Shown: positions 1 through 12,900 of the stretch, one piece after another
Numbering within the stretch: the first letter of the stretch is position 1
Layout: every line of letters begins with the position of its first letter
Source of the DNA: Symsagittifera roscoffensis
Lineage: Eukaryota; Xenacoelomorpha; Acoela; Convolutidae
Reading direction: 5' to 3'
Assembly: GCF_963678635.1 (NCBI RefSeq)
Contig: NC_087069.1
Span: 9,062,633-9,126,632, forward strand
Length of the DNA: 64,000 nt
Translations under genes and position numbers: made by a program
Notes under the pieces: model-generated
Told to the model about the DNA's origin: nothing
Seen by the model: the letters and a program-made list of their open reading frames with translations, nothing else
The model's database searches: none

Positions 1-822
1 TACAATCCAAAATCTACTTTTATTCATGACTAAGCAGCTTCTCACATTTCCTTCCCGTCCACATGAAGATTCTTCTTGAACTTAATTAAAAGAATAAATT
101 CTTCAGTAAAGAGTGTTCGTGATCTGATTCGCTAAGTACTCATTTCAATTTCAAAACCTGCATAAGTCAGAAAAACGAAAAATAAGAAAAATGCTTCAAT
201 ACCAATTTGAGCAACCTAGAAAGCTTTATTCGCACATTGGCTATCGTTCGTGGTAGCATTCGCCAACCTCTTTTTAAAAACATATACTGCACGCATATTG
301 ACCATTTTGTCTTGCGGAGTTTATCAATTGGAATTTTGAAAGCTGGGTCAATTCATTTTCAATCAAAAAAATTGTTATGATGTGTTCATAAAAAACGATG
401 ATGATAATTTGAACTCATTAACAAAATACTTCTTAGAAGAAGACGTTTTTGGGAGAACCTTACATGCATGTACATATCGAGTGCGACAGTTTGAATTCAA
501 TTGCTCCAAAGTGTTGTTTTGTTGTTCTGATAGCGACCACTATTATTAATTGCACCCCTTATTACGCTGCTTTGGGTATCATGAAGATCAGCTTATTTCA
601 GCGGACAGCTTTTTAAGTTCAAGTATTGAACGCATCCGATATGTTTGAGTTGACATGTTCAGACTCAATTATGATTCAAGCTTAATTGTCTACTGGTTAC
701 TTTTGCATCTTGAAGTCAATTTTTTTCACGATTTTGTAATGATAATTCCGGGACGACGAATCTGATCAATCTAAGTGAAGTAAGTGAACTAACTCTGTCG
801 TTGTCGTACAGGGTGAGTGTAC
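1..822. other. Intron of the Caspr-like gene, running off the left edge
   Basis: AT-rich sequence between the EGF exon and the window edge. No further exon or recognisable repeat was found. Confidence 0.6.
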
Positions 823-948
823 AGTCGCAGATGAAGTCGAACCAGGACTGGAAGCAGATGCCCCCATGGAAGCAGGGGTTGGGGGTGCACCTGTCCACTA
901 TGGGACACTGGTCCATCTTAGGCTTCCCGATCGCACGCACCCGACCAC
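823..948 (-). CDS. CNTNAP-like: Caspr-like exon 12: EGF-like module 1 (partial)
   Basis: Acceptor TTGTTCTATTAG. It encodes CPIVDRCTPNPCFHGGICFQ and FDFICDC, an EGF module in the D-R-C-x-P-N-x-C-x-H-G-G-x-C form found after laminin-G 2 in Caspr proteins. The last EGF Cys would be in the next exon, outside the window. The donor (T|GTACAC) is weak and could be shifted about 12 bases downstream. Confidence 0.75.
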
Positions 949-3900
949 CTAATAGAACAACACACACTATACAATACAATCAATAACATCCATAAACACG
1001 AAGACCATTTAAACTATTCCTCTCCAATAAACTCCCCCTCCAATCTCACTTAAAAATGAAGGATCTCTTTAACTATCCCCCATTGCAAAAAGGGAAAACT
1101 CGTTACAAGGTACAACATTTGTATATGCTAAACAGTTTCATTAGTTCTTTAAAGGGTTGGATATTCAACTAGGCGCCAATTGCGGAGCAATAGTTTAAGT
1201 GATCCAGAATAAATTAATTCTCACTATGAACTCTCTTCACAGTACCACTGAAAAAAATGTGAACTTGTACAGTGCTGATTTAAATTATCCGGACGAAACG
1301 CATAAAACTTGAAATAAAAAAAATCTGAAATAAATTTGGCGGGACATTAAGTGATAAATGATGAAGACTGAAAATGAGAACTTGCTTAAATTTTGAACAA
1401 GGAAACCATATCAAATAAAAAACGATTGACATTTTTCATTTTTCTAATTTCGGAAAAAGAAACACCACGTTGAGGCTCTTTGAACTTCAAGCTTTCTGTC
1501 TGACACTTTCTTCATAAAACGAACCCATTAAGAGAAAATTAAGTCAATAAGCGACAGTGAATTCTGAAAATGAAGTCGATTTTTGAAACAAATCGACTTT
1601 ATAATGCAGGCTACCCAATTGCATTCCATGCATGCAAACGCCATTTTAAACTGCACCTAAATAATGATCTGCAATAAAATTTTCTACTATGAGATATCAA
1701 AAAAATAGCACGTTTGAATACAAATTGAAATCTGCCTCCTATTTTTTGAAATAAAAACGAAAAAAAAAAGTTATAGCCAACAGGCAGTTGGAAAAGAGTC
1801 TATAAATGCAAGTTAACATAAAAACACTGACTTAGTTTTTGGATAAATCGCAACTTCCCAATTCAAAAAAAAACATAGCCAAGAGACAGTTTGAAAAAGT
1901 CAATGAACGCAAACAAACACAAAAAACATACAGACTTGTTTTTTTGAAAAAAACTCAATTTTCGAATTTCAAAGAAAAAATATACCTAGAAAGCTTTCTA
2001 AATTTCTGAAACAATTTATGATTGGCAATTTTTTTGATACAAGTAACCAAATTAGAAACACAGGCAAAGCTGCGCTTCGCAAGCACTAGGGAGAACACGA
2101 CAAAAAACAGCTCTATAAAGGGCATTAAGAAAAAAAAATAGAAGTAAGCCGATGTGCGACCTAGAGATTATGAGTCACACTAGCCACAAACAAAGCAGCC
2201 AAAAGATACTATGAAAATTCCAATGCTACAGATCATGATTATAGCAAAGTTCCATCAAGTAAGTGAACACTTTTAATGAATACTTTTATCAGATTAGAAA
2301 ACAAGAAGGTTCGTATTTATACACTAAAGCTCGCAAGTGTTAACAAAGGGTATGAAGTGAACTTAAAAAGAAATCAAAAGTCAAAGCGCGAAAACGTAAG
2401 CTTTATTTCTTTTAAAAACGCTCTTTCCGAGAACAGCCTCCCATAAAACAAAAAAAACGGAGGCAGGTCTTTATTTAAAAAATCGGCTGCGGAGGGGGTC
2501 TATCATGGGAAAGAGCAACTTAATAACCGGAATAAATTAATTCTCACTATGAACTCACTTCACAGTACCACTGAAAAAATGTGAACTTGTACAGTGCTGA
2601 TTTAAATTATCCGGACAAAACGCGTAAAACTTGAAATAAAAAAAAATCTGAAATAAAATTGGCGGGACATTAAGTGATAAATGATGAAGACTGAAAATGA
2701 GAACTTGCTTAAATTTTGATTGACTAAAAGAAGTAGGAACTAACTATCCATCCGTTTTTGGGGTAAAATTTAGGCCCAAGTTTCGTAAACCGAATTGCAC
2801 CATAATATTTCTAAAAGTTTTTAACAAGTTATGTCTTCATTATTTTTCACCTAATGTCCACCCAATTTGAGAAAAACTCCTTTTAAATTTCAAGTTTTAT
2901 GCGTTTCGATGGATAATTTAAATTATTGCACGGGTAATCATCACTGTATAACACTAACCTGTAAGTTTGCATCGTGAACAATGCTCGCTAATGTTTGGCT
3001 AAAAATTCTTATAACTAAAAAACTCATAACTAATTTAAAAACCTAAAACACTTTGATACACAGCTTTGAGAGATTATGTAAAACATCGTCTGAAAATGAT
3101 CCCAGCTGCCCTACAAAAATAGTTTGTCAATTTAAAATAGAGAGACACTCGCCTGAAGGTAGACTCTGATCTCCCAAGAGTAGTCGTTGGAGTGAAACTT
3201 TCTGTCCATTCACTTGCAGTGACTTCAGACACCCTATGAAGCCCCACATGTCTGGCTTCAGTTTCTCATCCCCAGTGCCCTCTGAAACACAACATGTATT
3301 GGATTGTTGGAGGCATTTTAAAGACAGAAGCGAAGTTCCACTTCGCAAACGAATCAAAAACGGACTCTTCTCCACCCCTCCCCCTTAAAACTCAAAATTT
3401 TTCTGTGTAATAGAAATGCTATTATTGCGGAATCCTTGATTTTTTTTGCTAAGTATGAGGAAACAATGTGCTCAGAACAGTGATTTGTTCTCCTTCAGCT
3501 TAATGAAGTTTCCGCCAATCATTGAATACGTTTTCTTGCTGAGGTTTTTTTTGCTAATGAACGCATAAATATATTTGTTTTCAATCAATTTTCTTCATTC
3601 CATAAGAGAAGACACTTCCCGCTTTTTTCAATTCAATATAACAAAATGATTGGATATCGCACAATGCCACGAGGGAATCCCTCATATCGAAGGACCGAAT
3701 GCGCGAAAATAAAAATCAGCCAATCAGATTTCAGTAATCTAAAACTTGGAAATAAAGTAAACATTTCCAGGGACTGGAGTTTTGATATTGACCGAATATA
3801 AAAACAGCAGAAATAAGCAAAAATTTCAAATTGTCACCGACTGCCGCCGAATTGGAACAAATTTAATATTTCAAGGGTTTCGTTATGAAAGAATATGAAA

Positions 3901-6900
3901 ATATTGCTTCATTTAATTGAATGGCAATTGCTTTTTTTTTAAATTGACTTTCGGCTAATTTTGTTCCGCACGTTCGGCACCAACTAACTGCCTCAATTTC
4001 TAGAGCGGACGCATTTTAGCTAGTATACGAAAAAGTTCATTAAAAACATCCGACCCTGCCCAGGTTCGAATCCTCTTATTTTGTTACTGGTATCATTCCC
4101 TACCTCTACGCTACAGATCCATGATACCTTGAAGCTTCAGTGCTATTTGTAATATAATAGTCCGTGTTAATATCCTTAGTATTGGCTGTACTTAATAGCT
4201 GGTTATTGATCAAAATGAACACTTTCAAAATGAACATATTTGTTTGTCGCAGCAATATTTGCGACTTAAGATGGAAAAAAAGAAAGTTCATAGTATATAA
4301 CACAAGCTTTGCTTGTGTAATTAAATCATCAACAAGTGAACTTAGAATCAACTGAAATTTAATCAGGTATTTGCGCCATTCGATCTTTCGTGATAGAAGA
4401 GCGTAATTTGCCAACCATGTAACAAATGAATTTTTAGTGAATTTTAACGATAAACGTGAAATATCTCCAATATTCTCATTCATCCACCAAGGATTCATTG
4501 GTCAATCTTTTCGCTAATGAACAAGGAAACCAAACCAAATAAAAAACTATTGACATTTTTCACTGACTTAGTTTTAGGATAAATCGCAACTTTCAAATTT
4601 CAAAAAAAAAACAGCCAAGAGACAGTTTGAAAAAGTCAATGAACGCATGCAAACACAAAAAAAATTCAGACTGAACTTTTTCTGAAAAAATCTCAACTTT
4701 CGATTGGCAATTTTATGATACAAGTAACCCAATTAGAAACACAGGCAAAGCTGTGCTTCGCAAACACTAGGGAGAACACAAAAAGCAGCTCTATAAAGGG
4801 CATTAAGAAAAAATAGAAATAAGCCAATGTGCGACCTAGAGATTATGAGTCTCAAACACTAACCACTCAGTCACGGATGCTTAATAGTTCACAAACACTA
4901 GCCACAAATAAAGCAGAGAAAAGATACTATGAAAGTTCCAATGCTACAGATCATGATTATAGCAAAGTTCCATCAAGTAAGTGAACACTTTTAATGAATA
5001 CTTTTATCAGATTAGAAAACAAGAAGGTTCGTATTTATACACTAAAGCTCGCTAGTGTTAACAAAGGATATGAAGTGAACTTAAAAAGAAATCAAATGTC
5101 AAAGCGCGAAAACGTAAGCTTTCTTTCTTTTGAAAACGCTCTTTCCGAGAACAGCCTTCCATAAAAAAAAACTGCGGCAGGTCTTTATTTAAAAAATAGG
5201 CTGCGGAGGGGCGTCTATCATGGGAAAGAGCAACTTGAATATGAGGAAATATCTGCAAACGTGAACAATAGAAAGAGTCTATGCATATGATAAGTCACAT
5301 GTACTGTTGATTCCTTGCGGCGGTAAACTTAAAAGTCAAAGCTGCACAAAATCAAGCAGCCATTAGTTGATTAACTCAGCAATTGCATAGCACTGAATTA
5401 AACAATCAATGGTTGCTGGGTTTTCTGCAGCTTTGACTTTTGCGCTAACTGCCACAATGAATCCGTCAGCACATATGACTTCTGATCAGCACAGAGTGCA
5501 TGTTCTCTAACTGCTCATAGTAAGTGACTCACTCTCGAAGTATCCCCCGAAGTGGTAGTCCCTGGAGGGGGTGAACTCGGGGAAGAGTCTGTTCACTGCG
5601 AACACCTCCTCGTCTATGATGACCACAATGAAGTTCTCGCTGAACTCCAGCCTGGTCTGGTGCCACGCGCCGTCGTTTAGATTCGAGTATCCTACATTGA
5701 CAACAAACAAATAACAGTTGACAGAGCCATATGAGGAAGGAGAATACAGGACTGGTTGAAACGTGTGTCTAATTCTCAAGAGAGCAAACCACTCAGGTTC
5801 AGATTACAGAAATAGTTGCTGAGAAGCTTCTCGAAAAAAAAACAAAAAATTCAACTTTTTCCCCAGCCCGGGCCATGAACTTTCTTCTCACTATTGGTAT
5901 TTAATGAACAATACCCGTTGCCTTTATAACTATTAAAGCAAAGTCATATTCACAGTATTTACGAATCGTATGCAGACAGGGTTGTAATGTTTAAAACGCC
6001 ATATGTTTTAAAGAAAGTTTAAAACAGTGTTTTAAACGTTTGTTTTTAATTGCTGTTTCTTATTATTGTTTTTTATTCAGCTTTTTTTTTTTACAAAATA
6101 CAAGCATCGAAGACTATGGAATTTTCCCGCAAAACAGTGATGTGTTGTTGATTGGATGCAGTTTTGAAAAATTTCCTGAAAGAAATCGACTCGGACCACA
6201 GAGTTTCAAATTAGCTTTCTTCTCACGTGTTCTCATTGAGAAACACTGAGTTTATCCGAGCAATAAAGTTTAGATTTTAAACAGTGTTTAAAAACGTTTT
6301 TTATTAATGCGCAGGCTCGGGGATTGTCAACTTGCCAAACTTCACTTTCCTCTTTTTTAAGTTTAAGTTTTAAAATTATTTTTTGTCAAATTACAAGAGC
6401 ATGAAAAACTAAAACTCTGCCATTCATACAATCGGTCAAAAAAACTTGCTATGCGAGAATTGTACTATCAAGGTCTCAGCATGTTTGCATGATTCTAGTT
6501 TTAGCCGACCGAATATATATTCGCTCTACATAAAAATAAAACTAATTCGGTGTGAACACTTATAAGAGTAGAACTTATGTGGTCGGTAGAACTTTTCACG
6601 CATCTGAATAATACTTATTTAATACCAACGATAAAATATAATATTGCAGTGACGAGTTATTAGTCATTCAACCATATTTAAAACAACTAACTCTGAAATT
6701 CGGAAGTCCTACTTGATTTAACTTTTAGATTGAGCATTATTAAGACAAATCATCATTCTCAACTTCTCAAAATGATCAGATTTCTTAAAATAGATTTTTG
6801 TACAAGAATCCAAATTTTTGTCAATTAAATTCTTTGAAGAATTCACTTGAGTCTTTGCTACGTGATGATCAATAATGCAGTTCGTCAATAGTAAGACTTT

Positions 6901-9900
6901 GTCAACTACGTTAAGTTTATATCTGTGAATAATGTATGTCAGCTTTAATTGTACATTCTACCAATAGTATTACTACGCCATACTTAACGCCTGGCTCTTA
7001 GCATCACAATTTCGCGTATCAGAAAATGTTCTATCTATTAATATCAATTAGCTTAGAAACCGAGCACATTACAAAACTTTGTGCGTAATAAATAACTATT
7101 TTTTGTAGCGACTATTCGAACAGATAACGTAAGGCTACAAGCCTGATTGCAGGTGCCACTTCAGAAAAATTTGGAAGAAAAAACTCGATATTTCTTGTTT
7201 TTTGTTGATTAAACCTTAAAATCACTCAAAATCGGTTTTTTGTTGAAGTTTTGTCTGATCATCAATATCCCTGATACAGGTACGCCTCTATGTTTAGCGT
7301 ATGTCAGTATTATTAGTACATTATTTCTTGGTATAACAATTTCGTGGTTCAGTGAACAATTTATCAATTAAAATGGTAAACTGTCTGTCGAATCGCGAAC
7401 TATTCACTGTCCGTCTCCACTTAAACATGGCCACCTACCGATGCGTGCAGGTCTGTAAGGAGTGTCGTCGTTTCTGATGTAGATGAGAACTTGGAGGAGT
7501 CCCTGATAGAGTCCGATCTGCAGGTATCCCTCCGAGTATCCATTGTAGAGAATCAGTCCTGTCTCCTCCCACGTGCGGAATGCAAACTCAACCACAAGGA
7601 ACGGCTGCAGTTTCTGGCAACAAAAAAAAACAATAATTAAACACGCTTTTCAGATAAGCCTCAAGTTTTGTTTTAGTAATCACAAAAAAGCTCACAGACG
7701 GTTTTCTGGTCAGGGTCAAACTCTCAAAGTTACAAGCTACGAGGAAAAAATAGGTTGGTTTTTCTGTTTTCTATAGTTCGGAAACATTTACCGTCTTTTT
7801 TCTTAGCTCCGACTTTCAATGAAAATGATGGAACGATTAACCATTATTAACATTACAACTAGCCCGTTTTAAACAGCTCAAACTTAACTTGCGATACCAA
7901 ATTTAACTAAGATATATATACCTGCTACTAACATTTTTCGTAGATTTTTGAGGGTTGAAAATAGCACATTTCGGATCATTATTGTGTGCTATATTTCCAC
8001 GCATCGATGAAGTAGAGCTTCATACCATTTGCGATACTACTCAAGAGGATTGAAAGCTAGCAGACAAAAAAAACGAAAGCCAATAGTTGACACAGACGAA
8101 GCAGAACTTCGCACCACTTGCGATTCAACAAACATAAAAAAATTTCAAAAAGGTGAATCAAAATTTTCGTAGGTCTCGATTGAAGATAACTAGGAGTCCA
8201 GCTGGAAAAACTTAATTGCTATTTTAAAATTTGTCATACTCATGCAAGATGCAATGGGTAATTTCGAATTTTCAAAAACTGGACTTTGCCCAAAACCTTG
8301 TTCCTCTACTTAAATAAGTGAGATAAATGTTTTAAAAGAAAACCTACATTTTGTAACAAAAAAACGAGGAGTCCCCGCTCCAGCAAGAAGCAATTTCGCA
8401 ACCAGTTCGTTCCAGGAAACCCTTCATCTCAGATTTAATTTAAAAAAAACATTCATCCCAGTTTCACAAAACAGTCAAAAGCTGAAAAAGACGGTTTTCC
8501 GAATTCCATCTATATTTTTTCGCAGGCTATGGCCGCTTAATCAGACAAGATTCCCAGAACAAGGAACAATTAACCTGAGAATTGGCAGTGTAGCTTTCGA
8601 AACAAGTCAAAAAAGTTCCAAACAACATGATTTTTTTTGAAGGTCAACTTTTCAAAAACATGACATTTCCAAAAATCCTAGCTTTTTGTGTTTAAAAAAT
8701 GGTCGTTGCCGATTTTGCAGAAAAGATTCACACAACCTGTCATTTTGATTGAACCTAAAAATCAGATTCGGCAGTTCAGCTTTCGAGAAAAGTCAAATAG
8801 TTAACGGTGAAAAAAAAGGACTGTTCCTAGGGTCATAACTTTGTGTAAAAAAGATGGGTAAAACCGCTTATGGAGGGAATATCTCATATTTGGGTGGATA
8901 ATTTGCGAAGGGAAAAATTAAAAAAAATGTCAAAAAATCAAAAATTTGAACTTTCTGATGGCAAAAACTTTTTGTATGAAAAAAATTGGGTGCGACCCCT
9001 GATGCAGTCGAGCTTTTCACAACTCGTCAGTTTCATTCAACCCAAAATCTTAGCGATACCACGGAAGCGCAGCATTGGAAACTAGCAAATCGTAAAGAAA
9101 CGGAAATAACAAAGTCAAAAAAAAAGTTTGGAGAAAACAATAAAAAACACAACCAATATTATTAAATAAATTTTAAGCGTTAACCGAGCAGCCACTAAAC
9201 TGACAAGTGGTAAAAGGCCCATTGAGTCGAAAACAAGAAAGTTCCATAAAAATGTCAAACAAATTTTTCGATTTATACCGACTACGATTGAACAATCAAT
9301 TTAAATATTGATGCAGATCTTGGACCTCATGTCATTAACCTGTCTAGACAATGCCATAAATCTGCTGCTTTATGTTTATTCAAACTTTAATTCTTTCCCC
9401 CAGTGTTCTCTTTTACGTTTCCTTTTCTTTGGAGATCTCAAATTTCGTATTTCATTTGATAAAACAGGCAGTGCTCTGTAACATAATTGGGTTCGTTAAC
9501 TGTCTCCTCACTGTTTCTGGTGCTTCATCTTTAAATTCTCGTTATATGCATATTTACTAATAACAATGAGAAATAAATTCTTTCTTTCTCTTTCTTTCGA
9601 TACATGAAAATTCAGATAAAAATTACAAGGGGCAATTGAGCCGACAAAACTTAAACAAGTTCCCGTAGAACCGAAATTATATTTGTTGTCATGACAAACT
9701 TTGAACTACAATATTTTATCGAAGAACTATAGTATTTTGAGCGATCCAGAATAAAACTTATGCGTCCCTTAAAGTGACCCCAAATTAGGTCACAAAGCCG
9801 ATAAAGTATAAGCCCTAAAAGCAGCTAAAATGAAAATTGCGTGCAAAAAAATCAATTTTACGATGTGGCAACTAAGCCGACGAAACATAAGCAGACAAAG

Positions 9901-12900
9901 TACAGACCGAAAAATTTTGAAAAGTAATATTGTTATTAAAAAAAAAACAGTTCCTGGACAGATTCGAACAGAAGGCATAGAAGTTTGAATTCATTATGAA
10001 CCAAGAGTATACCAGAAAACCACTTAAATACAAGTGATTCTGTTAGACAAGTTGAAAACCCGAAAAAAGTCTATAGTCCGGTTTGATATCGCTTGCTAAT
10101 CACAAGCGTAAAAAGTCGAAAAAAAAGTTATTATTTTAACTTTACAGCCTTAAACAATTTTCAATTTGGGAAAATACGTCCATCAAAACAATCGTCCGTG
10201 TGAAATAAATATTCAGGAACATTTATCCAGCGGCAGCAAAGCTGACAAAACTTGGGTGAACTACCGTTTTGTTGATGTTGATGTCATGAAATATAGGGAG
10301 AGTAAAAGTACAATTTCCACGAGTTAAATCAAAAACACTTGCGGCTACAAGGAAAATTGCTTACAGAGCAATAAAATTCTGTGATGTTGTCATTAACCAG
10401 ACAAAACATACTCGGGCAAATGATAGGCCAATTTTTTTTGGGTAACTAATTATTTTATTGATCCAAATATTGTGTCAGTAAATGCGAAATATATCTGTAA
10501 TATTGTACTTCACATTTGGTGGGGAAAAGGATTTGTTTTTCAGAAAAGTTTGATTGAATATTTCAATCAACAGACACATTTACTGCAGATACCTTTAAAG
10601 ACATTCGGAAAAATCAAATCTTCGCCCTGCTGCGAGCAATCCTGGTGAATTTTTTTAAACCAGTTGAGCTCTGATTTAAAATACCTAATACGTAAACTCG
10701 AGCTTTTTCTTAGCTAAATTATAGAAAAAAATCGAAATATTCTGATATTTTATAACACAGAAGGTTCGTACTAATACACTAACTGCACGTAAAATACGCT
10801 AGTGTAAACAGGCACAAAATGTGAGACGTATTATATTATGAACCAGGCGGCGGTATTACTACTTACCTCTCGATTTCTGCTCAGATCTGCCAAGTAAGTT
10901 TCCCCTCCTCGGCGGGAAAACTGAGCCCCCTCAATGTACAACATGCTATCGTAGTCTTCAAACGTCACAGGGATAGCACCATCTTCGCGACAAGTTGAAT
11001 ACAGGAATCCTAAGATAAATAAAAACTGGAGTAACTTCGTTAGATTATGGTCGGAAATCATACTATGAAACAAAAAAACAGGGCTTTTTCTGTGCACAGC
11101 ACGAAAAAAAGCAATGGAATGAACAGGTCTAAGAAACACAAACCTTCAGAAAAATTTTCAAAACATTCGATAATTTCGTTTAAATTTGTTCACTTATGAT
11201 AGCTATCATTAACAAAAAAACCTTCCGGAAAACCAATTTCCAAAAGCCAAGATCCGTTGGACCCTTTTATTTGGAAAAAAAAAATCAGTTTCAGGTAATT
11301 TTTGCAAATTCTCAAACCCGACTTTGCTATCGACCTGACATTTTAATGACCGGCACTTTGCTGGAACAATTAAATCAATTTGAGAAAACTGGGTCAATAG
11401 GTAAACTTGTCAGTCCGCTGGAAATTCTCAACATTAGAATCCCTTTCTGAATTTAGAAGTGGATCACTTTTTAGTGACCTTTCCACATTTGCTGTTCGAT
11501 AGTGGAGTTTGCCTTCCTTTTAACAAAAGAAATTAATGGAGCATTAAAAGAAATCAAAAGTCAAACTGCAGAAAACCAAATCATCGCGACCTATATTAGA
11601 GTCTTCACTTGGTTCATTGGCGTGAATGAAATGAAGCGTGCTCAAACAGCAAAGTTCAAATTACTTCATTAAAAATGAAATATTGAACGCAGTAGTGAAC
11701 TCATTGAACATAGCCAATCGCAGCTTGGAAAAGAGTAATGCACGCAAGTAAACATAAAAAAACACTGAATTTCTTGAAAAAATCTTCGATTTTAAAAGAA
11801 AATAGATGCAAATTAAGCTCTTTGAATTTCTAGAACAATTCATGGCCGGTTCTTTTTTGATAACGTGAACTCAACTAGAGAAAACTGGATCAATAGGTAA
11901 AATTTTTAATCCGCTGGAAACAGGGTGACCACTTTTCTGAGAGAAAAATAGTGACTATGACAATTTTTAATGTTTCGCATTTTTTGTCGACCTTTTTTTT
12001 TGTTTTAGGTCGGCCAAATTAATTTTTCAAGCTCTGCCAAAGCACTAAAAATTTCTGCGCCGCAGGCATAATTTCGAATAAACAGGCTGAAAAAGTCAGT
12101 TTAAGGCACTTTTTGAAAAAAAAATGCGTTTTTTCGGCGCGCGCTCCCCCCTCAATATTAGTATATATTGGCGCCAAAGGCGCCTTTACAAAAATTCTAG
12201 GGTCCGTCACCAAAAACCGTTGTAAATAGTGACCATTGAAAAAATAGTTACCAATTAGTGACCAATAGTGACTGGTCACTAAAATAGTGACCAAGTGGTC
12301 ACCCTGGCTGGAAATCTAAAAATTAAATTCCACTTTCGAAACTAGAAATCGTTCACGTTTTTTTGCGCCCTTTCCAAGTTCGTTTTTGGAGCGTGCTATT
12401 TACATCACATTCAGCAAATGAATTTAAATTGAATTCAAAAAGAGCATATATACCTAAAAGCATTCATAAATGCATCAATATAAAGGAATGCACATCTGTA
12501 GTTATTAGAGACTTTTAAGTCTTTTCCTGAAGAAAAAAAACAAAAAAATTAGCAAGACCTATATAAGAGTCTTCGCTATGTTCAATACTCTTGAAAATAG
12601 AAGCTCAATTTATTTCACACAGAACAAAAATAAACTTTTAGAATAAAGCCAACAATAACCTCAGTACTAAAAGAGGACACTTTATGCGCCGTCTTTTTCA
12701 TCATGTTCCCCGTTCAAAATTTATGCTAATTGGTACCAGAAATGATAGCGTAAATAGTACACCGGTACGAATTTAAGTGTTGAGAGATCGCTGAATTTCC
12801 TAAATTTAGTTGTTAAAGTCCGTTACTGCTCCAATTATTGATCAGTCTTTCAATTAACTGAGCTTCGCCTAATAGCTCCCGGTCGATTCTTTTCCATCTT

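Noticed and set aside
4050-4080. tRNA gene suggested by GGTTCGAATCC
   Set aside because: Only a B-box-like string; no A-box or foldable arms around it.
11196-11450. 84-codon frame (and others at 16278-16855) as genes in Caspr introns
   Set aside because: They lie in copies of a dispersed repeat, read differently in each copy, and show no domain.
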